This document shows positions 55,755 through 64,000 of a stretch of 64,000 bases of DNA, piece by piece; positions within the stretch are counted from its first letter, which is position 1; each line of letters starts with the position of its first letter. Both the position numbers and the translations under genes were made by a program. The notes below the pieces were generated by a model. It had not been told where the DNA came from. It saw only the letters and a program-made list of their open reading frames with translations, and searched no databases. Origin of the DNA: Neonectria sp. B-13 (Eukaryota; Ascomycota; Sordariomycetes; Hypocreales; Nectriaceae); the NCBI GenBank assembly GCA_002682825.1, contig NOKP01000007.1:620001-684000 (forward strand). Reading direction: 5' to 3'.

Positions 55755-57305
55755 ATGGGGTCCCAATTGGCACCGGCCCAGGCGCCCTGGGATGCCGTCC
55801 CTCCCCACGAGCAGCTTTTTGTCCTGATCACGGGCGCCAACAGGTAGGTACCAACCCAATTCCAGGGCTCTGCCCGAAGACCAAACGGCATGGCATGCTG
55901 ACACATCATCCGCAGTGGAATTGGCCTCAGTATCGCCGAGCGTCTCATCGACGAGTTCCTTGCGACCCGCTCGCTCACATCCCACCTCGTCCTCCTCCCC
56001 ACCACCCGCTCCAAGTCCAAGTCCCTGCAGACGATCCGCGCCCTGCGATCCTACGCCCAGCGCGCCGCCCAGACCTCGACGGCCCTGCGGTCGCGGGTCG
56101 GCGACAGCTACCGGTGGCAGGATGTCGTCGCTCGCGTCCACGTCTTGAGTCTGCAGGTCGACCTGTGCGACCTGCGCGGCGTCTACGCCTTCGCCAGTCA
56201 CTTGGTCCACGAGCCCTTGAGCAACCCCGAGGGCCTGGAGGACGAGTACCTCCGATATGTGCGCATCCCGAGGCTGGATAGCGTCGTGTTCAATGCGGCG
56301 TACGGTGGCTGGTCTGGATGCAACTATCCCGCGGCTATCTGGAGCTTCTTGAGAAACGGCCTGCTGCAGTCCGTAACATGGCCGACATTCAAGAATGCCC
56401 TGCCAACCTGCATCTTGAACGAGGGAACCCAGTACAACTACGTATGCTCTATTGTCCTATTCTATTACCTCCATTGCCCATGACATTAACCATCTCTCTA
56501 GCCCCCCAAACCTGTCCTCGGCGAGGTCTTCTCCGCCTGCATCTTCGGTCACTACATCCTCGCCCACGAATTGCTCCCCCTACTGAGCCGCCCTGCTGAG
56601 AAAGGGTCTCCCGGCCGGATCATCTGGTCTAGTAGTCTTGAGGCCCACTGGGACTCGCTGGACCTGTCTGACATCCAGTGTATCCAGGGCACGGGGCCCT
56701 ACGAATCCGTCAAGCGACTCACCGATATCATCTCCCTCACCGCCGGCTCGCCCTCTACTCAGTCCTATTCCGCTCCATTTTTCACGCCCGACGATCCCCA
56801 AGAGGCCGAGGCGAAGCCAGTCCGGCCCAAGTTTTATCTTACCCACCCGGGCATCGTCGCCAGCACCCTCTTCCCGGTCCCCTGGTTCCTCATAGGATTA
56901 TACACGTTGGTACTCCGCCTTGCCCGTTTTCTGGGCTCCCCCTGGCACGCCGTCGACAGCTACACGGGCGCCAAGTCAGCCGCCTGGGTCGTCCTGCAGG
57001 AGCAGTCCGCTCTGGACGGCCTCAATGCCGAGCGCGTCAAGTGGGGCAGCGGCTCCAACCGAAAGCTCGAGGTGGATGTCAAGAAGACCGAGGTTGAGGG
57101 TTGGGGCTGGGAGGGTAAGGTTGAGGATGCCAACGCAGATACAACTGCGGGCGTCTTCAACAAGACGGTCGGGAGGAAGCTCGGGTCCCTAGATGTCACC
57201 GAAGATGACCTCGTGGAGTTTGAGGCGTGGGGGGCTAAGTCATGGAAGAAGATGGAGGAACTGCGACATGAGTGGGAGGGTATTTTGAATATCAAGAAAC
57301 CGTAA
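55755..57305 (+). CDS. ERG27: 3-keto-steroid reductase Erg27
   Basis: Reduces the C-3 ketone during C-4 demethylation in ergosterol synthesis, with Erg25, Erg26 and the Erg28 scaffold at the ER. Exons 55755-55843, 55916-56441 and 56502-57305 (introns 72 and 60 nt) give 472 residues. The SDR cofactor motif T26-G-A-N-S-G-I-G33 is cut by intron 1. The catalytic Y-x3-K is Tyr272-Lys276 in GPYESVK, after IIWSSSLEAHW. FNAAYGGWSG replaces the usual NNAG, as in this family. A hydrophobic segment (FPVPWFLIGLYTLVLRLARFLGSPW) supports membrane association. The C-terminus is charged and ends ILNIKKP. It converges on the transporter gene with 277 nt between stops. Confidence 0.92.
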
Positions 57306-57582
57306 TGGGGGATGGGACTACGGACCTAGATGGATGGGCATGCAAGCGAGCGAGGATTTAAGCCGTGGGAATTAGACATTTTAGAGCCAAAAAGGAAAGC
57401 AGAGCATCATGGGTATATTCCGACAAGGACACACCCACGTACATACGTAACAGAGATTTACAGACATTAATTATTGATTACTTTCGTTTCTAAAGAGGCG
57501 CGCCGGCCCCCCGATAATCACGTACCACAAGATTGGCTCGCTCAAGATACGCCCCGTGCCGTAGTCATATGGCCATCGCATT

Positions 57583-59277
57583 TTACGGATTCGTCGTCAC
57601 GACGGTACGTGGTCGAACTTCCTCGTCGGAGTGAATGCGGCGTAGGGCAATCTTGTCCTGGCGGCCAAAGAGGCCGAGGCATAAGGGGATGGGCACGACA
57701 GCGAGGGCGATAACGGCTTGGAAGATGAGGGCCTTCTTCATGTGCTTGGGGGGGTTGGTGTTCGGTCCCTCGATGAGGGCGTCGCTGATGATGGTGAAGA
57801 TGGCGCCGAAGAGCTGGCCGCCGGCCCAGGCGATGGTGGAGGTAATCTCTGGGCTGAGAGGGTGACTGAGCTCGATGAGGTACTCGAGGGCGACAGGGAC
57901 GAGGGCGAAGGAGGAGGCGCCAAGGATGGCGAGAACGACGTAGGGGCCGGCGAGGTCGCGGGTCTGGGGCATCCAGACGAAGACAAGGTATGAGATACCA
58001 ATGGCGGGGACGAGTAGCTTGATGGCGAAGAGGAAGGACTTCGTGCGGTCGATGATGGGGGACGCGATGGCGGAGGCGATGAGGCCGACGACGATGAGGA
58101 TGGCGCCGCCGATGCCTGCCTCGTCGTCGGAGAATCCGTAGGGGTTGAGCATCTGGCTGAGCAGTGTGGAGATGGAGTTGAAGAAGCCGACGTAGATGGA
58201 GAAGGGAATGAGGAGGAGCCAGATCTCGAGAGAGCTGGAGACGGCGCCGACAGAGTCGCGGAGGCTGAGCTTGGGCGTCTCGGAGGCGGGACCGACGGGC
58301 GTGGGGGGTTTGGCGGGAACGAAGAAGGCCGGGACACAACAGACGGTGGACTGAAGGAGTTGTGTCAGTTTGGTTGGGTTGGAGGGCATGAGGGCGGATT
58401 GAGGCTTGGGGAACTTACAAGAATGGAGACGTAGAGCACCATGTTGGAGATGTCGCTGGGCTTGCTCACCCAGAGAGGCGTAATCAACTGACCGAGGGCA
58501 GCGCCAAACGGATTGGCCAAGCTGGTGAGGGCGGTGGCGGCAACGCGGCCACGGTTGGTGAACCACAGGTCGGAGTAGCGCGTTGGGGCGGCGAGGATGA
58601 AGGGCTGGGCGAAGCCGATGATGATCTCGCCGGCCATAGCATGAGCGACGTTGCCGCCGGACTTCTTAGTGGCGCCGGCGTAGCGGATCCAGTTGCCGAT
58701 GAGGATGAGGACGGCGGCGGTCATGAAGGCCAACTTGGGCCCGCGGTGCAGGATGGCGATGCTGATGGGGAAAACGGCGACAAAGGCGAGGAAGAAGGCG
58801 GTGCTGATCCAGTTGATGGTGGATTCGTTGACGTCGTAGTACGAGGCGGCGTGGGATGCGACGGGGGCATAAGTCATCCACTGGGGAAGGGCAGTTAGTA
58901 CATCTTGTTCTTTTTCTTGATTCTTGTTGTTTCTCGTTGTAGTCAGGTGAGGTGTCACTTACATCCCACGACACAATAATGTTCATGAGCGTCAGCTGGG
59001 CCAGCCCGAACCACCGGCGCTTGTAGGTGCGATACTCGGTCGAGACGCCCTCATTCACACTGCCACCACTTCCACGGCCCTCGCCCGTCTCGGTGTTGCG
59101 CTCCTCAAGACTGTAGTCGCGAGAGCCCAGCTTCTGCTTGCGCCAGAAGCGACCGGGAGCAGCGTCATCGCTCATGGTGGCGATGGAGTCGAGGAAGCGA
59201 CTGGTGCCCTGCTGCTTCTTCTGTTGCTGTTGCTGCTGTTGTCGCTGCTCCTCCGGGGTCTTTTCGTCTTCAGGCAT
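57583..59277 (-). CDS. Major-facilitator transporter, FLVCR/DIRC2-like
   Basis: Multi-pass membrane transporter. Exons 58963-59277, 58419-58880 and 57583-58350 (introns 82 and 68 nt) give 514 residues. A cytosolic N-terminus has a Gln tract (about residues 12-23) and ends in [33 protein letters not shown], the first helix and a motif typical of FLVCR/DIRC2-type MFS proteins. About 12 hydrophobic helices follow, with [29 protein letters not shown] and [20 protein letters not shown] in the first half, [33 protein letters not shown] after the central loop. Animal relatives move haem, choline or similar solutes; the substrate here is unknown. The C-terminus is short and basic. Confidence 0.85.
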
Positions 59278-60216
59278 GCGGACCAGGGCAGCGAAGTTTC
59301 GAGGTTCGACCTAGTAGGATCCGGGGGAAGTGATGTGACGTGGGGCTCTGTTTCCAGGGAGGGATTGAGCAGTGGGACGATCCCGATCTGGGCGCGTGGA
59401 GGACGGTGCAGAGAAGGGCAGAGAGGGGGGGAAAGAGAGACGGTCTGCAGCAGCGACGCGATGGGATGGAGAAGGAGAAGGAGAGTCTGGAAGTTGGATT
59501 GGGCGGGTTTGCAGGAGAAGAATTTGGAAAGAGAGAAAGTCGAAAAGAGGCGTGAACCCGAAACGAGGCCTGGGCCCCGAGTCCGTCGGAGGGTGGTACA
59601 AGCAACTTGCAAGGGCGACACAACACGAACACCTGCAACGGGCCGTTAAGGACGTCGGGTGAAGAAAGTCAAACCGGCTGGTTTTAAGTCGTGTCCACGG
59701 ACCCCCGAGCGTCTTTGGTCACTTTTCCCGAATCTCGCTCGCACTCTCTTAGCCAGGATTGTCGTCGTCGTCGTCGTCGCGTGTTGCGTCGTTGCGTGTG
59801 GCGCCGTTTCAATCGTCTGTGCCTGCTGTGTTCTACAACTTAGGGGACCTGCGTGCGGCTACTGCAGGTAAGCTGTTCCTTATTTTTTCCCTTCTGGCTT
59901 TTTCAGGGGCGCGCCGGTCCTATTGGTGGGTTAGGACTGGGTGCGACTAATGTGAGGTGAGAAGTGAGATCAATGTGCGAAAATGCGCGGACTGCGCGAC
60001 CCGACAAAGAGTGAGCTGACGGGGATGGGATGGGCCGAGTTGGAGATGGAGATGGAGATTGGAGATGGGGTGGGAAGTTTGGAGGGTTATTAACATACGG
60101 AAGAGGGGAGGGGGCTTTGCATTGATGCATTCATCCGTCCAATCGATACATCAGAAGAGATACGGAAACTGGATGGCTTCCTCTTTCCTCCTCCTTCTGG
60201 ATCTTGCTGGGGGACA

Positions 60217-60320
60217 GCACACACACACACTCACGCACTCTGTCTCTCTCTCAATCACTTACTCACAAACAACCAACCAACCAACCAACCGACCAATCTC
60301 TCTCTCTCCCTCTCTACAAG
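60217..60320. repeat. Cluster of simple repeats (CA, CT, CCAA)
   Basis: Consecutive ACAC, CTCT, CCAA (about five ACCA units) and CTCT runs. This resembles an unstructured pyrimidine/CA-rich fungal 5' leader but no convincing coding sequence follows. Confidence 0.7.
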
Positions 60321-61188
60321 CTTCCCTTCCGCCTCATGCACCTCACCCGTTGCGGGGTTCCCAAGCGTTTCCTGGGTTCCATTCACCGGACCTCGTTGCC
60401 CGATTTGGCTGCCTCGGCTCGCTTCCCAAGACCCCATCGCCCAGATTTCACCTCCGTCTCTCACATGATCGTGGCCAGTCTCCCTCGTCCCACTGCCCAT
60501 CCACGCCGCTTTCTCCGTTCTCCGTGCTCTGCCAACCGCTATCTACGAGAGTCAATTCAGCCTTCCATCTTGCATCTACGAACGCAAAGCTGCCTTGCTT
60601 TGGTTTCGGTTTACACGGCAGCAGGCTTGTCCTTCACTTCTTCGTACTCCAAATTGGACGCCAGAACGGAACAGACTGGTCAAATCTCTTCGAGTATCCC
60701 CATCGGCACTACTTACCTACTACGCCGCACTCCATTTACGAATAAACACGCCCGCAGCTAATCCGTCCCGGTCCTGCTTCCCGGCCTTGCTTTCCGGCCT
60801 GGACCCCTCGCACACAGCCAACTCCCCAGCCCCAACAGCACAACCAGGGGTTATCTCAACCCTTGACGCAGGCATTGCCCCGTTTCGGCCCCGGGAAGGA
60901 TGAGGCCGGTGGTAGGTTTGATGAGATATCTTCTGAACAATGATTCCTCGATTTGGTGTGCGTACTTAGGCAAGCCCTGGGCACCTGCTGCGCCGTGTGT
61001 CGTTCCTAATCGTGAGATCCGTGTGGTCGATTGGTAGATACGCCTCTGGATCTGATCTGCTGGCAGGTGATACATACACCAGTGGAGAGTGCTAACCTGC
61101 CTTTACCGACCCATTGTACACGGATGAGCCTACCGGTCACTGTTACCGCATTCCACCCCCCCCTGACACCATAGACGTTCCGTATGCC

Positions 61189-61572
61189 CTACCGAGATGC
61201 CTCATCACCCCGGGGTCGTAATGATCGACAACCAAGTCCTGGGTATCCGTAGCCCCAACTCTGACATGTAATCCGATATTGAAACACCGCCGATAAAACG
61301 AAGTAAGGATTGCCACGGTTGGCATGAGCCTCGGACAGACGTTGCACCAGCACGACTTCTCCCGTGTCCCAGTCTTCCCATTTAGTATCTCGTGCATCCG
61401 TTCTCTGGATCCATTGGCAGGTGTCCACGGTACTTTTGTACGACCACTTCCCAGCTTCCTCATGTGTTAGCCATGAGCCAGTTTTGCATAAAATAGCATC
61501 AACCGAGACAGCAAGTCCAACAACGGAGGATGTATAGGCGATAAAATGACGTCGAGGTTTCAAGGACTCCAT
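61189..61572 (-). CDS. Doubtful small ORF, 127 codons
   Basis: The first ~85 residues have protein-like composition (MESLKPRRHFIAYTSSVVGLAVSVD, THEEAGKWSYKSTVDTCQWIQRTD, KWEDWDTGEVVLVQRLSEAH), including a hydrophobic segment near the N-terminus; the remainder does not. It might be a gene fragment or one exon of a spliced gene. I recognise no family. Confidence 0.22.
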   Translation of the reverse strand: MESLKPRRHFIAYTSSVVGLAVSVDAILCKTGSWLTHEEAGKWSYKSTVDTCQWIQRTDARDTKWEDWDTGEVVLVQRLSEAHANRGNPYFVLSAVFQYRITCQSWGYGYPGLGCRSLRPRGDEASR

Positions 61573-62190
61573 GGCTCATCGCCGATTAGAACCGGGCCTG
61601 TATCAGGTTCGGCGGTCAAACTCAGCGCTGTTCAGAACTCAGGTGCATTAACATCCCCTCATGGAATTCCAGTATGTTATGGTGTAGTTGCCCTGAAAGT
61701 CCGCTGCTCGTCAAAGGGAACGGACACGTCAAGTTCAAAAGTTGCGCAAACATATCATGCCCAGACAAATTAGGTCAATCAGTGTTGAAAATAGGAATAC
61801 AGACCAGATATCCATATCTGCAAGAGCAAGATATCAGTTTCCCAGGTGTCTTCAATACGGCCCGAGAAGAAGGATCCAAGCAACACAAGAAGCATAACGC
61901 TTAGTCGGCGGCAAGACACGTCAATTCGACAGCAGAGCAGCGTTGCCAAGCGAGGAACAGCACATTGGAAGAGAAATCTATTCAGGGCGTTGCAGCGTAT
62001 GATACAGAGATGGCTGCCACTCGTGGACAGGGACAGGCACATCGTACAAAGGACACCCCCACGTGCTGCGAGAGCAGCCATTGCCATTGCCTCGTTCCGG
62101 CATTTCGGTTGACGTTTCGGCATCCCATCGTCATCTCGTCGGTACAGATCGCGTCGATTTGGATGACCAGGTCGGGTCGAGGTGAGGTGT

Positions 62191-62982
62191 TTACTTGAGC
62201 TTGGCCCAGAGCTTGGGGGCAGCGCAAGCGGTGGCGCAGTGGGCGAGGTGGAAAACTGTCCTCGGGTTAGCTCAATGTTCAAATGGCTGTCAGTGGGAAA
62301 AGAAGACGTTGCTGCGGTCATGGCGACTCGGAAAGCGACGCAATCTGGGATGTCAGGTAGCACGTACACTCCTCAACGCAGTCCTCTTGGGCACTGCCCT
62401 CACTCTCCTGTTGCTGGACACGCTCGACGCACTCGTCGAAGTGGTGCTTGGCAGGGTGGCACTGAGCAGAGTTCTTGCACTCTGTTGTTCTTGTCGTCAG
62501 CATAACTCGCTCAATGAGCATCCCAAACCACCGTATCTAGATAGCTCAGAGCGATGGGGCCTAAATCACTCGTTGTGGTCGAGATCGAGATATTGGGTCG
62601 GAGTGGCGCGGGAACGCGGGTAGAGTAGGGGATAACGGACCTTCCTCAAGCTGTTCCTTGGGGTCATGAGGCTCGTCGTCATCCTCCTCCTCTTCCTCCT
62701 CCTCCTCCTCCTCCTCGTCAGCGTCCTCCTTGGACTCAGACTCGGTCTTCTCCTCCTATTGCATTCGTCAGCATCGTTCGATGGCGATTGTGTGATGATC
62801 GATGGGTTCGCGGAGGGCTCGGGCGCGCCCCAATTGCTTCCGTCGGTCGGCGGGAGGGAAGAAATCTGCGCCTAAAAACAAAAAGAGTCTCATACCTTGT
62901 CCTCAGCAGGAGCCTCGGCCTCCACGACGCTCCATGGCGTCACGGCCTCGACAATGTCCGAAAAGGCGTCCCAGATACCCAT
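62191..62982 (-). CDS. QCR6: Cytochrome bc1 complex subunit 6 (hinge protein Qcr6)
   Basis: The acidic hinge protein of respiratory complex III, which aids cytochrome c1-cytochrome c interaction on the intermembrane side. Four exons, 62896-62982, 62641-62755, 62368-62481 and 62191-62255 (introns 140, 159 and 112 nt), give 126 residues. The order is MGIWDAFSDIVEAVTPW, a Glu/Asp tract (about 40-56, mostly GAG codons), DPKEQLEEECKNSAQCHPAKHHFDECVERV, QEDCVEEFFHLAHCATACAAPKLWAKLK. The paired cysteines of the hinge domain are all present. The last junction uses donor GTACGT and completes a Phe codon. A CCAAT box lies 131 nt upstream. Confidence 0.94.
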
Positions 62983-63599
62983 TGCGACAGGCGGAAGAAT
63001 TCACAATGACGAGTGGTGATTTCGATTGAGGTATCGTTCCTGATCGTAAGAGGTCGGAAGCTCTCGGCCAGAGGCACGGGAATGAAAACTGATGCGGAAT
63101 TGAGGCATTTTGATTGGTCCTGCCCAGCCGGTTCCAGTCACGAATTCTCGCACGTGACGAACTCGTCCGAGTGCTTCCTGTCTTCCGGATTTGATTAGGT
63201 AAGGCAACCAGCAGGTATCTCGAGCCGGAATTCAGCCGCATTACGCTTTGATGCTTTGTCGCCAAGAGTTCTTTACACATAGAAGACACCAACATCCACA
63301 GTAGTCACTCAGCATGAAGCAATAATGAAAATCTTTGTTCTAGTCTCATATGTGTATCGTGAAGCCCTTTTGCGAGCGCCAAATGCCAGCCAACCGCCAA
63401 TTTATCAAACCAAGTTCTAGAAAATGATCGTCCGTTACAGTGCATGAAGAAAGGCCGACAGGATCCCGGTCACAGCAGGAGGAGGAAGGGATTGGGGGTT
63501 TCAATATGGTGAAGATTGCCTCGCGAAGATTAGTGTCCGGAACCATGACCTCGGTTACACGGACCGCCTCCACTCGCGTGATCAGCAAGTGCTGCAAGG
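62983..63599. other. QCR6 promoter and 3' UTR of the WBP2-like gene
   Basis: 617 nt, no supportable gene. Contains the CCAAT box listed separately. Confidence 0.4.
63113..63117 (-). promoter_or_regulatory. CCAAT box upstream of QCR6
   Basis: CCAATCA on the minus strand, 131 nt before the QCR6 start. CCAAT is the site of the Hap2/3/5 (CBC) complex, an established regulator of respiratory genes in fungi; activity here is inferred. Confidence 0.45.
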
Positions 63600-64000
63600 T
63601 CAACCTTCGCGATCATCTTCCCCTCTATCGATTTCTCCTCGAATATGATCCTCAAGCCGGATGCTTAGTTGCTGAGCTTGGGCCTCATCATAGTCTGGCG
63701 GAGGCTCATCTGGCGCTCTCCGGCTGGTGGTACTATCGGATCGATCATGCCGGATGGTCGACAGGGAACCTTCTGGTGGGGTAGATTGGCTGGCTTGAGC
63801 CTCATATGCCGGCAACGGCTCATCGGGGACGTCAACGCCCGGGCCCATCTCACGACGCATTTCTTGATACTGAAATAGGCGTTCTCGTAGTCGGATGTAT
63901 GCTTCGTTGAAGTCCATCATGCCGCCATCTGAAAAGGTAAATTTGACCTCAACTCGAGGAATGTCTGGAGGAATCCCGCCACCAGACACTGGAATACAAT
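63600..64000 (-). CDS. WBP2-like protein with PPxY motif, C-terminal part
   Basis: The right edge of the window cuts this gene; only its last ~133 residues are seen. CIPVSGGGIPPDIPRVEVKFTFSDGGMMDFNEAYIRLRERLFQYQEM matches the part after the GRAM domain of fungal WBP2-like proteins. LPAY and PPPDYDEA motifs follow; PPxY binds WW domains such as those of the Rsp5 ubiquitin ligase. The tail is acidic (IRGEIDRGEDDREG). The GRAM domain and start codon should lie beyond position 64000. Confidence 0.7.
   Translation of the reverse strand, partial: CIPVSGGGIPPDIPRVEVKFTFSDGGMMDFNEAYIRLRERLFQYQEMRREMGPGVDVPDEPLPAYEAQASQSTPPEGSLSTIRHDRSDSTTSRRAPDEPPPDYDEAQAQQLSIRLEDHIRGEIDRGEDDREG

Larger units (their letters stand above)
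59278..62190. other. Gene-poor stretch between transporter and QCR6
   Basis: About 2.9 kb. It contains the transporter promoter, a GTC trinucleotide run near 59761-59780, a cluster of simple repeats (60217-60320) and a possible small minus-strand frame (61189-61572). Frames at 60336-60761 (141 codons, after a pyrimidine-rich ATG-free stretch) are Ser/Arg/Pro-rich and not convincing. Confidence 0.4.

Noticed and set aside
1..64000. tRNA, rRNA, CRISPR, transposon or secondary-metabolite cluster
   Set aside because: Looked for B-box-like GGTTCGA motifs, regularly spaced repeats, terminal inverted repeats, transposase or reverse-transcriptase motifs and synthase domains. B-box-like hits fall in coding or lack a cloverleaf, and none of the others was found by eye.

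Overview
This window is nuclear DNA of a filamentous ascomycete, most likely a Sordariomycete and possibly Hypocreales. Genes are interrupted by short introns, mostly 47 to 160 nt, with GTRNGT donors and CTAAC/CTGAC branch sites. The clearest proteins are fungal housekeeping products: Tvp18, Sft1, Lsb3/Ysc84, Rsc9, Ste20, a vigilin-type KH protein, Erg27 and Qcr6. The species cannot be fixed from sequence alone. Exon boundaries below were assigned by hand from splice motifs and from reading-frame continuity with the protein families.

Layout. 1-3168 has no gene I can support. 3169-3920 (-) is TVP18, divergent from an ornithine cyclodeaminase/mu-crystallin family gene (5460-6941, +). That gene converges on a peroxisomal 3-ketoacyl-CoA thiolase (7133-8585, -), whose promoter carries two CCTCGG fatty-acid-response-type sites. 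9-15.9 kb looks more accessory: an unknown protein with a very short intron, an acidic Trp-rich protein whose start is not found, a 17-bp minisatellite and an F-box-like protein. 16-31 kb holds a methionine sulfoxide reductase B, an ArfGAP, the SNARE Sft1, the actin-patch protein Lsb3/Ysc84, two unknown proteins and Rsc9.

31-36.2 kb and about 44.6-50.2 kb are two long gene-poor stretches. Between them lie a mitochondrial short-chain dehydrogenase with a long ATG-free leader, a small uncharacterised protein, and the PAK kinase Ste20. 50.2-59.3 kb carries the KH protein (minimal uORF and 5'-UTR intron), ERG27 and a major-facilitator transporter. 59.3-62.2 kb is mostly empty. The window ends with QCR6 and the C-terminal part of a WBP2-like PPxY protein that runs off the right edge.

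Functional links are loose, as is normal for a fungal chromosome. Tvp18, Sft1 and the ArfGAP act in Golgi traffic, Lsb3 and Ste20 in cortical actin and polarity, and Qcr6, the dehydrogenase and possibly MsrB in mitochondria. There is no operon, biosynthetic cluster, CRISPR array, rRNA or tRNA that I can see, and no recognisable transposon. The most interesting signals are transcript-level: a 16-nt micro-exon in TVP18, a 7-nt first coding exon in the thiolase, a ~37-nt intron, ATG-depleted leaders, a two-codon uORF, and a dispersed palindromic word in the gene-poor gaps.
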